In this document: one piece after another, positions 1 to 7,120 of the stretch
How the letters are laid out: each line of letters opens with the position of its first letter
Position numbering within the stretch: the first letter of the stretch is position 1
Assembly: GCF_018205975.1 (NCBI RefSeq)
Contig: NZ_CP073577.1
Location: 1-64,000 of the forward strand
Direction of reading: 5' to 3'
DNA length: 64,000 bases
DNA from: Erythrobacter sp. JK5
Lineage (GTDB): Bacteria > Pseudomonadota > Alphaproteobacteria > Sphingomonadales > Sphingomonadaceae
The notes under the pieces: generated by a model
What the model was told of the DNA's origin: nothing
Seen by the model: only the letters and a program-made list of their open reading frames with translations
The model's database searches: none
Made by a program: the position numbers and the translations under genes

Positions 1-249
1 CTCGCTACACCGGGTGCGATGGCGATGCTGGCGGGCGGCGCGATCTACGTGGTGGGGATGTTCGTCGTCACGGTCGCGGGCAACGTTCCGCTCAACAACG
101 CCTTGGAAGCGACTGCAGCCGATGGTCCCGAAGCCGAGTCGATGTGGGCGCGATACATGCAGCGCTGGTTGCCGTTCAACCATATCCGCACGCTCGCATG
201 CACGGTGTCGCTGGGCCTGCTGATCCTCGCGCTGGTCGAGCGCGCCTGA
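1..249 (+). CDS. DUF1772 family membrane protein, C-terminal part
   Basis: The reading frame is open from the first base, so the true start lies outside the window. What remains is about 82 residues. There is a hydrophobic helix (GGAIYVVGMFVVTVAGN), the segment VPLNNAL, a Trp/Arg-rich stretch (MWARYMQRWLPFNHIR) and a last membrane helix. This order (helix, N-x-PLN, W..Y...W..WN..R) is what I know from DUF1772/anthrone-oxygenase-like integral membrane proteins. The biochemical role in bacteria is unclear. It ends two bases before the stop of the oppositely oriented SDR gene. Confidence 0.75.
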   Translation, partial: LATPGAMAMLAGGAIYVVGMFVVTVAGNVPLNNALEATAADGPEAESMWARYMQRWLPFNHIRTLACTVSLGLLILALVERA

Positions 250-250
250 C

Positions 251-1045
251 TTACTTCGGCGGCATCCGGATCGCGCCGTCGAGCCGGAACTGGTGTCCGT
301 TGATGTAACTGTTGCGGGCGATTTCGAGGATCAGCGAAGCGAACTCCTCGGGTTCGCCGAGGCGTTTGGGGAAGGGGACGCTGGCGTTGAGCTGGTCCCA
401 CATCTGCGGGTTGCGGTCTTTCATGCCGAGCATCAGCGGGGTGGCGAAGATACCGGGCATGACCGAATTCACCCGAATGCCGAGATCCATCAGGTCGCGC
501 GCCATCGGCAGCACCAGCCCGTTCACGCCCGACTTGCACGATCCGTAGATCACCTGCCCGATCTGCCCGTCTTGCGCGGCGACGCTGGCGGTGAGGGTAA
601 TCGCCCCGCGCTCGCCATCGTCGTTGAGCGGCTCGCTGTTGGCCATGCCGAGCGCCGAGATGCTGGCGACACGGTAGCTGGCGACGAGGATGCCCTGCGC
701 GCCGAATTCGTAATCCTCGGTCGGCAGGCGCTTGTAGCCGCCGCTGGCCTTGTCGTAGCCGATCGTCTTTCCGCGCCGGCTTGCCATCGCGCAGTGGACC
801 GTGACGCGTTCCTGCCCGTTGGCCGCGCGCGCGGCGGCAAAGCCTTCTTCGACGCTCGCCTCGTCCATGATATCGACATGGTGGAAAGTGCCGCCAATCG
901 CTGCGGCGTGCTCTTCCCCAGCTTCATCGTTGATGTCGAAAATCGCCACTTTCAGACCCGCTTCGGCCAATGCCGCCGCGCTCGCCTTGCCGAGGCCCGA
1001 TGCGCCTCCGGTCACCACAGCCGCCATTCCGTGTTCGAGATTCAT
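251..1045 (-). CDS. SDR family oxidoreductase (3-hydroxyacyl-CoA dehydrogenase type)
   Basis: This is a 264-residue classical short-chain dehydrogenase/reductase. The NAD-binding motif TGGASGLGK is at residues 12-20, FDIND follows beta-2 (a pattern favouring NAD over NADP), the catalytic Ser is near 154 and the Tyr/Lys pair is Y167-x3-K171 (YGSCK). The usual NNAG motif is replaced by VHCAMAS. The C-terminal NGHQFRLDGAIRM is typical of the family. Overall it resembles type-II 3-hydroxyacyl-CoA dehydrogenases (HSD17B10-like), which oxidise 3-hydroxyacyl-CoA in the cytosol, but the substrate is inferred. The ATG at 1045 directly precedes the nucleotide-binding strand. It appears monocistronic. 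Confidence 0.85.
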   Translation of the reverse strand: MNLEHGMAAVVTGGASGLGKASAAALAEAGLKVAIFDINDEAGEEHAAAIGGTFHHVDIMDEASVEEGFAAARAANGQERVTVHCAMASRRGKTIGYDKASGGYKRLPTEDYEFGAQGILVASYRVASISALGMANSEPLNDDGERGAITLTASVAAQDGQIGQVIYGSCKSGVNGLVLPMARDLMDLGIRVNSVMPGIFATPLMLGMKDRNPQMWDQLNASVPFPKRLGEPEEFASLILEIARNSYINGHQFRLDGAIRMPPK

Positions 1046-1182
1046 GCCTGCACCCTTCTTTTGCCGTTGGTCTCGTCCTGCCTAGCTGCGCCACCGTGGG
1101 GCGCAACCTCGCGAAATTGGCTGGGGCAAAGGCCGGACTTCGCATTTGCAATCTCTGCACTGGCGCGTGCTAGGGCGGGCTG

Positions 1183-1740
1183 ATGGACACTTTCATGTTC
1201 ACCCTGCTGCTCGTGTTCGCGGTGTCGCTCGGCGCGCGCGATCAGCTGATCGTCGCGCGGCTTTCGGGCGCGCTCGAACGCCCGTGGCCGCTGCTGGCGG
1301 TCGGTGGAGCGTGCTCGCTGGCCAGCGCCGCAGCGATGGCGTGGGCGGGCGCTGCCATGGCCGCGCTGCTACCCGCGCGGGCGGCCGACATGCTGGTTGC
1401 GTTTGCGCTGGCGATCGCCGCATTCGAGCTGGGCTGGGCGGTCAGGCTCAAGCGGATCGACGAACCCACACGGTCGCTGGGCGCGATCGGCATCGTGCTG
1501 TTTGCACGGCAGCTGGGCGATGCCGCGCGGTTCGTGATCTTCGCCCTGGCGGCCGAGGCGACGTATCCGGTCACGGCGGCGCTCGGCGGAGCGCTGGGCG
1601 GATTCGCGGCGATCGCGCTCGGCTGGATGATGGGCGATGCGATCGAGCGCGGGATTACTCTGACGCCCATCCGGCGCGCGCTCGGTCTGGGCATGATCGT
1701 CGCGGCGCTGTTCGTCGGATTGAACGCTCGTTACGCGTGA
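1183..1740 (+). CDS. GDT1/TMEM165-like membrane protein, degenerate motifs
   Basis: A 185-residue, very hydrophobic protein with about six membrane helices arranged as two halves, the pattern of the GDT1/TMEM165 (UPF0016) cation-exporter family. Each half of that family normally carries E-x-G-D-K-(T/S). Here the first copy reads SLGARDQL and the second reads RQLGDAARF, so the acidic and lysine positions are only partly kept. It may therefore be a divergent paralogue without normal Mn/Ca transport. The ATG at 1183 begins just before the first helix. A strong hairpin terminator follows the gene. Confidence 0.65.
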   Translation: MDTFMFTLLLVFAVSLGARDQLIVARLSGALERPWPLLAVGGACSLASAAAMAWAGAAMAALLPARAADMLVAFALAIAAFELGWAVRLKRIDEPTRSLGAIGIVLFARQLGDAARFVIFALAAEATYPVTAALGGALGGFAAIALGWMMGDAIERGITLTPIRRALGLGMIVAALFVGLNARYA

Positions 1741-1792
1741 TCCTGATCGATCTGATCCAGCCACGCCGCACCGGACTCATCGCGTCCGCACC

Positions 1793-1831
1793 AACGGGCC
1801 GTTTCCGTCTAGCCCGGAGCGGCCCGTTTGC
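1793..1831 (+). terminator. Intrinsic terminator after the GDT1-like gene
   Basis: A perfect 9-bp inverted repeat, AACGGGCCG (1793-1801) and CGGCCCGTT (1820-1828), is followed by TTGCT. It lies between the GDT1-like gene and pgl, so the two are probably separate transcripts. Confidence 0.7.
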
Positions 1832-1843
1832 TATGCGGGAGGG

Positions 1844-2476
1844 ATGCGACAGATCACATTCAACGAAGCTGCCGACGATGCGGCAATCGCCGATTGGCTG
1901 GAAACCGAGCTGCGTTCGGCACTGAGAGCGAACGCGGGCCGGGTCGCGATCGCCGTACCGGGCGGATCGACCCCGTTTCCGATCTTCGAAGTGCTGGTCG
2001 GGCGCGAGCTCGATTTCGCGCGGATCGACGTGTGGCCGGGAGACGATCGGGTCGTTCCGGAAGACCACGCGGCGTCCAACACCGGCAAGATCCGCGCGCT
2101 GTTCGAGCGGGTCGGCGCGCGCGTGATCGCGCTCGAACCCGATGCCGCTCCGCCCCGTTTCGCACTGGTGTGGCTTGGCATGGGCGCGGACGGGCACATC
2201 GCATCGCTGTTCCCCAACACCGATCCGCAGCCCGACGATCCGCAGGCCGTTCGCCGCCTTACGCCCGATCCGCTTCCGCCCGAAGCGCCGTTCGACCGCA
2301 TCACGCTGACCATGCCCGCCTTGCTCGATTGCGAGCGAATGATCTTCGTCATCCGCGGCAAGGACAAGCGCGCGGTGTTCGAGGCGGCGGTTGCGGACCA
2401 ACACGACCTGCCGATCGCGCGGCTCCTCAGGGCGGCCGAAAATCGCGCGGGCCTCGCGATCACATGCTTCACCTGA
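1844..2476 (+). CDS. pgl: 6-phosphogluconolactonase
   Basis: A 210-residue protein of the glucosamine-6-phosphate isomerase/6-phosphogluconolactonase family. It hydrolyses 6-phosphogluconolactone in the pentose-phosphate/Entner-Doudoroff route in the cytosol. Visible motifs are the phosphate-binding VPGGSTPFPIF (about residues 42-52), VWPGDDRVVP (the DER-type segment) and WLGMGADGHIASLFP (about 111-125), which holds the catalytic Gly-Asp-Gly-His. Length is slightly below the usual 230. The purine-rich GGGAGGG abuts the ATG directly, which is closer than a normal ribosome-binding site. The 3' end overlaps the Nudix gene by 13 bases, implying one operon. Confidence 0.92.
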   Translation: MRQITFNEAADDAAIADWLETELRSALRANAGRVAIAVPGGSTPFPIFEVLVGRELDFARIDVWPGDDRVVPEDHAASNTGKIRALFERVGARVIALEPDAAPPRFALVWLGMGADGHIASLFPNTDPQPDDPQAVRRLTPDPLPPEAPFDRITLTMPALLDCERMIFVIRGKDKRAVFEAAVADQHDLPIARLLRAAENRAGLAITCFT

Positions 2477-2982
2477 TCGCCCATGGGATCGAGCGTCTGC
2501 TCCCGGCACCGATCCACCGCGCGCTGCTGCCGATCGCGCATCGCATTCGCCATCGCTGGCGGCTGTGGCGCAAGGCCGAGCTGGTCGGCTGCTGCGTGGT
2601 TATCGGCGACCGGACGGGCAACGTGCTGTTGTTGAGACATTCCTACGGGCCGCAGGTCTGGGCGCTTCCCGGCGGCGGGATCGGCGCTGGCGAAGAGCCG
2701 GAGGATGCGGCACGCCGCGAGGTGCGCGAGGAGCTCGGCATTGCGCTGGACGCGATGCAGAGCCTTGGCACCATCGAGGAAGAGATATCCGGCTCGCGTC
2801 ATAGAGCGCACCTGTTCGCCGCGACCAGCGATGCACGGCCCCGGCCAGACCTACGCGAAGTGGTGGAGGCGCGGTTCTTCCCGACCCACTCGCTCCCCGA
2901 ACCACTGGGCCGGATCACGCGCGAGCGGATCGATATCTGGCGGCGGCGCGCTATCGGGGGCGATCACAGCAGCGAGAGCTGA
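2464..2982 (+). CDS. Nudix hydrolase
   Basis: A 172-residue protein with a full Nudix box (G-x5-E-x7-REVREELGI) at about residues 78-100 and the preceding PGGG. It should cleave a nucleoside-diphosphate-linked compound with Mg2+; the substrate cannot be read from sequence. The N-terminus has an amphipathic Arg/His-rich region (PIHRALLPIAHRIRHRWRLW) outside the Nudix fold. The ATG at 2464 overlaps the end of pgl by 13 bases, indicating translational coupling. Its end overlaps the oppositely transcribed dinB by 19 bases. Confidence 0.85.
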   Translation: MLHLIAHGIERLLPAPIHRALLPIAHRIRHRWRLWRKAELVGCCVVIGDRTGNVLLLRHSYGPQVWALPGGGIGAGEEPEDAARREVREELGIALDAMQSLGTIEEEISGSRHRAHLFAATSDARPRPDLREVVEARFFPTHSLPEPLGRITRERIDIWRRRAIGGDHSSES

Positions 2983-4097
2983 GCGTCGTCCGTCTTCGGC
3001 GCATCTTCTTCCTCGCCATGGTCGAGGTTCGACAGCGTCAGCCCCATTAGCCGGATCGGCATGGGGAGCGGCAGCGCCTCCTCGAGCAGTTCGCGACCCA
3101 ATCGCCCGAACTCGGCCTTGTCCTCGACCCAGTGCGTGACCGATTTCGCGCGGGTCATGATCTGGAAATCGGTGAACTTCATCTTGAGTGTCACCGTCCG
3201 CCCGCGGGCTTTCGCGTTTTCGATCCGCTCCCATACGATGTCGATGATGTTTTCCAGCGTCTCGCGCAGCTGCGCGCCGGACGAGATATCCTCGCTGAAC
3301 GTGCGTTCTCCGCCGACCGACTTGCGGATGCGGTGCGCACGCACGGGCCGCAGGTCGATCCCCCGCGCGGCGCGATAAAGGTAGTCGGCGAACGAGCCGA
3401 AATTGCCGCGCAGGAACTCGATATCCTTCGCCGCGAGGTCCGCGCCAGTCTCGATACCCAGCCGTTTCATCTTCTCTTCGGCCTTGGGTCCGACCCCGTG
3501 AAACCGCCGGATCGGCAGGCCCGCGACGAAATCCGCGCCCTGGCCGGGACGGATCACGCACAGCCCGTCGGGCTTGTTCTGATCGCTGGCGAGCTTGGCC
3601 AAGAACTTGTTGTAGCTCACCCCCGCGCTCGCGGTCAGTTGCGTCTTGGCCTTGATCTCCTGCCGGATCAGTTCGGCGATGCGGGTGGCGCTGCCGATCC
3701 CGAGTCGGTCCTCGGTCACGTCGAGATACGCCTCGTCGAGGCTGAGCGGTTCGACATGCGGGGTATGGTGTTCGAAGATCGCCCGGATCTGGCGGCTGGC
3801 TTCCTTGTAGGCCTCGAACCGGTGCCGCGCGAAGATCAGGTCCGGGCACAGCCGCTTCGCGGTGACCGAGGGCATCGCGCTGCGCACCCCGAACTTGCGC
3901 GCTTCGTAGCTCGCCGCAGCCACCACGCCGCGCCCGCCCGACCCGCCGACCGCCACCGGCTTGCCACGCAATTCGGGATTGTCGCGCTGTTCGACACTGG
4001 CGAAGAAGGCATCCATGTCGACATGGATGATCTTGCGCAGGCCCGATGCCTCGTCGTGCGCGTCCTCCAATTCGCTGTTCGAACCATCGGCGGTCAT
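2964..4097 (-). CDS. dinB: DNA polymerase IV (Y-family translesion polymerase)
   Basis: About 377 residues. The Y-family palm motif HVDMDAFFASVEQRDNP contains the first catalytic Asp and the steric-gate Phe pair. SLDEAYLDVT carries the second acidic pair. Finger motif AASYEARKFGVRSAMP, the GVGPKAEEKMKRLGI helix-hairpin-helix thumb and a little-finger domain follow. The extreme C-terminus, QLSLL, is a beta-clamp-binding motif, so the protein should access replication forks through DnaN. I place the start at the ATG at 4097; a GTG at 4145 would add 16 residues. No LexA-type operator was recognised upstream. The MFS gene is divergent. Confidence 0.93.
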   Translation of the reverse strand: MTADGSNSELEDAHDEASGLRKIIHVDMDAFFASVEQRDNPELRGKPVAVGGSGGRGVVAAASYEARKFGVRSAMPSVTAKRLCPDLIFARHRFEAYKEASRQIRAIFEHHTPHVEPLSLDEAYLDVTEDRLGIGSATRIAELIRQEIKAKTQLTASAGVSYNKFLAKLASDQNKPDGLCVIRPGQGADFVAGLPIRRFHGVGPKAEEKMKRLGIETGADLAAKDIEFLRGNFGSFADYLYRAARGIDLRPVRAHRIRKSVGGERTFSEDISSGAQLRETLENIIDIVWERIENAKARGRTVTLKMKFTDFQIMTRAKSVTHWVEDKAEFGRLGRELLEEALPLPMPIRLMGLTLSNLDHGEEEDAPKTDDAQLSLL

Positions 4098-4213
4098 GCT
4101 GGCCCAGATAGGCCCAAACCGCCCCAAGCGGAACCTTTTGGCCACGGATCGGCTTTATTGCTGCAATGCAAAATTCACTGGCCAACACCGCGCGCGGAGC
4201 GCAAGGGGAGCCG

Positions 4214-5449
4214 ATGGCAGCGACCAAGCCCCTGACCAAGCGCGCACCCGAAAAAGCATTGGGGGAGCGCGAGATGATCGTGCTGATGGCGCTGCTGATG
4301 AGCCTGCAGGCCTTCGGTATCGATGCCATGTTGCCCGCGCTCGGTCAGATGGCGACCGAGATGGGTGCTGGCGGCAACGACCGCCAGCTGGTGATCAGTT
4401 CGTACTTCCTCGGCGCGGGGATCGGCGCGTTCTTCCCCGGCGCGTTCGCCGACAAGTTCGGGCGCAGGCCGGTGCTGGCGGTGGGCCTGATCGCCTATAT
4501 CGTTCTGTCGCTGGCCTGCGCCTTGATCAGCAACTTCTGGGTGCTGGTCGGCCTCAGGGTGGTGCAGGGCATCTGCTGCGCGGGCCTCTCCGTTGTCCCC
4601 GCCGCGATCGTCCGCGACCATGTCGGCGGCGACCGGATGGCGCGGCTGATGAGCCTGATCATGATGATCTTCCTGCTGGTGCCGATCCTCGCCCCGGCCA
4701 TCGGGCAGGGCATCATGATGGTCGCCGGATGGCGCGCGATCTTCGGCGCAATGGCGCTGATGGGCGTGATCGTCGGCGCATGGGTGTGGATCAGGCTGCC
4801 CGAAAGCCTTGCGCCCGAAAACGTGCAGGAAATCGACCCGCCGACGATCCTGCGCAACATGCGCGAAGCTGTCTCGGTGCGGTGCTCGATCGGCTACGTG
4901 ATCGGCAGCGCGCTGGTGTTCGGCAGCCTGTTCGGATTCCTCAATTCCTCGCAGCAGCTGATCGGCGAAGCCTTCGGCATGGGCGACTATTTCGCGATCA
5001 TTTTCGGCGGGGCGGTGGTTGGCATGGTCGTCGCCAATTTCACCAATTCGCGGATCGTCGAGCGATTCGGCGCGCGCCGGGTCGGCCATACCGCGCTGAT
5101 CTGTTTCATCCTTATCAGCGGCGTAATGTGGGTCTCCGCCAGCAACCAGCCGCAGGGGCTGGCCGAATTCGTGATCCTGCTGAGCCTCAACATGGCGATG
5201 CTGGGCTTTATCGGATCGAACTTCTCGTCGATCGCGATGCAGCCCTTCGGCCATATCGCCGGGGCGGCGAGCAGCGCACACACCGCCCTGCGGATGGGCA
5301 CCGGCGCGATCCTCGGTGCGTTCATCGGCTACCAGTATGACGGCACGTCCGGGCCGCTGGCGATCGCGATGCTGGTTTGCGGCCTTGTCGGGCTGGGCTT
5401 CATCCTGTTCAGCGAGAAGGGCGTGCTGTTCACGCGTCCCAACGCGTGA
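4214..5449 (+). CDS. MFS drug-efflux transporter, Bcr/CflA type
   Basis: About 411 residues with 12 predicted membrane helices. The first helix carries SLQAFGIDAMLPALGQM, the Bcr/CflA signature, and the loop between helices 2 and 3 has the MFS motif A GAFADKFGRRPVL. This family exports bicyclomycin, chloramphenicol-like compounds or sulfonamides across the inner membrane by proton antiport; the substrate here is unknown. I chose the ATG at 4214 because AAGGGGAG lies four bases upstream; an in-frame ATG at 4166 would add 16 polar residues without a visible ribosome-binding site. It ends shortly before the convergent carboxylase beta gene. Confidence 0.88.
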   Translation: MAATKPLTKRAPEKALGEREMIVLMALLMSLQAFGIDAMLPALGQMATEMGAGGNDRQLVISSYFLGAGIGAFFPGAFADKFGRRPVLAVGLIAYIVLSLACALISNFWVLVGLRVVQGICCAGLSVVPAAIVRDHVGGDRMARLMSLIMMIFLLVPILAPAIGQGIMMVAGWRAIFGAMALMGVIVGAWVWIRLPESLAPENVQEIDPPTILRNMREAVSVRCSIGYVIGSALVFGSLFGFLNSSQQLIGEAFGMGDYFAIIFGGAVVGMVVANFTNSRIVERFGARRVGHTALICFILISGVMWVSASNQPQGLAEFVILLSLNMAMLGFIGSNFSSIAMQPFGHIAGAASSAHTALRMGTGAILGAFIGYQYDGTSGPLAIAMLVCGLVGLGFILFSEKGVLFTRPNA

Positions 5450-5470
5450 GTCTCGGGCCTGCGGGCAGAC

Positions 5471-7021
5471 CTAGCGCTCGCTTTCAAGCTTGCGCCACGC
5501 CAGTTCGGCGAATTCGCATAGCAGCGGGCGGGTGTCGCGCGGGTCGATGATGTCCTCGACATTGAAGCGCTCTGCGGAGCGGAAGGGCGAGGTCACCTTG
5601 GCCAATCTTTCCTTGATCGAGTTCAGTTCCGCCTCCGGATCGTCACTCGATTCCAGCTCGGATTTGTAGGCGACCTCCAGACCGCCCGCGATAGGCAGGC
5701 TGCCCCAGTCGCCGCTCGGCCAGCAGAAGCGGTATTGATACCGCTCGGCATTGCTCATCGCGCTCCCGGCAATCCCATAGGCGCGGCGCAAAACGATGCT
5801 CGCGAGCGGCACCGTGGCGCGATAGATCGCGTTCATCGCCTGCACGCCGTAGCGGATCGTCCCCGCCATCTCCGCCTCGCGCCCGATCATGAAGCCGGGA
5901 TTGTCGACCAGGTGCACGATCGGCAGCCGGAACTGGTCGGCGAGCCTCACGAAGCGTTCGACCTTCTCGCTGGTCTTCGCCTCCCAGCTTCCTCCGAGAT
6001 AGGAGGGATCGCTTGCCACCACCGCGACCGGCCAGCCGTCGAGTCGGGCAAGGGCGGTGATTGCGGCGCGACCCCACATCCGCCCGATCTCGAAGACCGT
6101 CCCCTGATCGAACACCATGTCGAGGCAGCGGCGCATCGAATAGACCTGTTTGGGGTCGCGCGGGACGAGGCTCAGCAGCGCCTCCTCCTTGCGATGGACC
6201 GGATCGGTGCAGTTGGAACGGCGCGCGAGCTGGCCGACATGTTCGGGCATGAAGGCGAGAAAGTGCCGCGCGCGGGCGAAGGCTTCGGCCTCGCTGGCGA
6301 CTTCATCGTCGACCACGCCGTTTCGCGTATGAATATCCGCGCCGCCGAGAGCTTCCTTGGCTTCGTTGTGATCCTTGGGTTGCTCATAATTCGAGCCCAT
6401 CGCATCGACCACGGCGGGACCGGCGGCGAAGAGCTGCGACAGCCCGCGCACCATGATCGAGTAATGGCTTGCCACCGTACGCGCCGCGCCGAGCCCTGCG
6501 GTCGGCCCGAGCGCCAGCGCCACCACGGGCACCGTATCGAGGTTTTCGACCACATCGCCCCAGCCGGGCACGGCGGGAATGTAGGTCGCGCCGATCTGTT
6601 CGAGCGTCTTGACCGAACCGCCGCCGCCGGTGCCGTCGATCATGCGGATGATCGGGAGCTTCAGCTCGTGCGCCATCATCTCGGCCTGCACCATCTTGCG
6701 CGCGATGCCCGCATCCGCCGCGCCGCCGCGAATTGTGAAATCGTCTGCCGTGGCGACGACCGGGCGGCCGTTCACCGTTGCCTTGCCGAACAGGAAGGGA
6801 GCGGGGGTGACGCCCTGAAGGTCGCCGTTTTCGTCGTAGTGCCCCTTACCCGCGATCTTGCCGATTTCGCGGAACGAGCCCTCGTCGCAGAGCGCCGCAA
6901 GCCGCGCACGCGCATCCATCTTGCCGCGCGAATGCTGGCGCGCGACCTTGTCCGGCCCGCCCATTTCCTCGGCGAGCGCTTCACGTTGGCGCAGTTCCTC
7001 GAGTTCAGCCTGCCAGGACAT
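5471..7021 (-). CDS. Acyl-CoA carboxylase, carboxyltransferase (beta) subunit
   Basis: 516 residues of the carboxyltransferase family (propionyl-CoA carboxylase beta, AccD5/MCC-beta type). The N-terminal crotonase-like half contains GTGGGGSVKTLEQ and ALALGPTAGLGAARTVASHYSIM; the C-terminal half contains VASDPSYLGGSWE, LVDNPGFMIGREAE, and RRAYGIAGSAMSN. It transfers CO2 from carboxybiotin to an acyl-CoA in the cytosol. The biotin-carboxylase/carrier subunit is encoded immediately upstream on the same strand, separated by 99 bases that hold a palindromic repeat. I expect propionyl-CoA or a related short acyl-CoA as substrate, by inference from pairing and length. Confidence 0.9.
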   Translation of the reverse strand: MSWQAELEELRQREALAEEMGGPDKVARQHSRGKMDARARLAALCDEGSFREIGKIAGKGHYDENGDLQGVTPAPFLFGKATVNGRPVVATADDFTIRGGAADAGIARKMVQAEMMAHELKLPIIRMIDGTGGGGSVKTLEQIGATYIPAVPGWGDVVENLDTVPVVALALGPTAGLGAARTVASHYSIMVRGLSQLFAAGPAVVDAMGSNYEQPKDHNEAKEALGGADIHTRNGVVDDEVASEAEAFARARHFLAFMPEHVGQLARRSNCTDPVHRKEEALLSLVPRDPKQVYSMRRCLDMVFDQGTVFEIGRMWGRAAITALARLDGWPVAVVASDPSYLGGSWEAKTSEKVERFVRLADQFRLPIVHLVDNPGFMIGREAEMAGTIRYGVQAMNAIYRATVPLASIVLRRAYGIAGSAMSNAERYQYRFCWPSGDWGSLPIAGGLEVAYKSELESSDDPEAELNSIKERLAKVTSPFRSAERFNVEDIIDPRDTRPLLCEFAELAWRKLESER

Positions 7022-7040
7022 CAGTCCCCCTTCACTTGAG

Positions 7041-7105
7041 GGAAGGGGTTAGGGGATGGGTGTTCAACGGTCGATAGCTGGGTACCCCACCCCCAACCCC
7101 TCCCC
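7041..7105. repeat. Imperfect palindromic intergenic repeat
   Basis: Left arm GGAAGGGGTTAGGGGATGGG (7041-7060) matches the reverse complement of 7086-7105 at 16 of 20 positions, and each end is itself able to fold (CCCCTT...AAGGGG at 7026-7046; CCCC-ACGG-GGGG at 7102-7113). It sits between the alpha and beta carboxylase genes. The layout is that of a dispersed palindromic element rather than a simple terminator. Copy number elsewhere cannot be judged here. Confidence 0.6.
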
Positions 7106-7120
7106 ACGGGGAGGGGAGAT

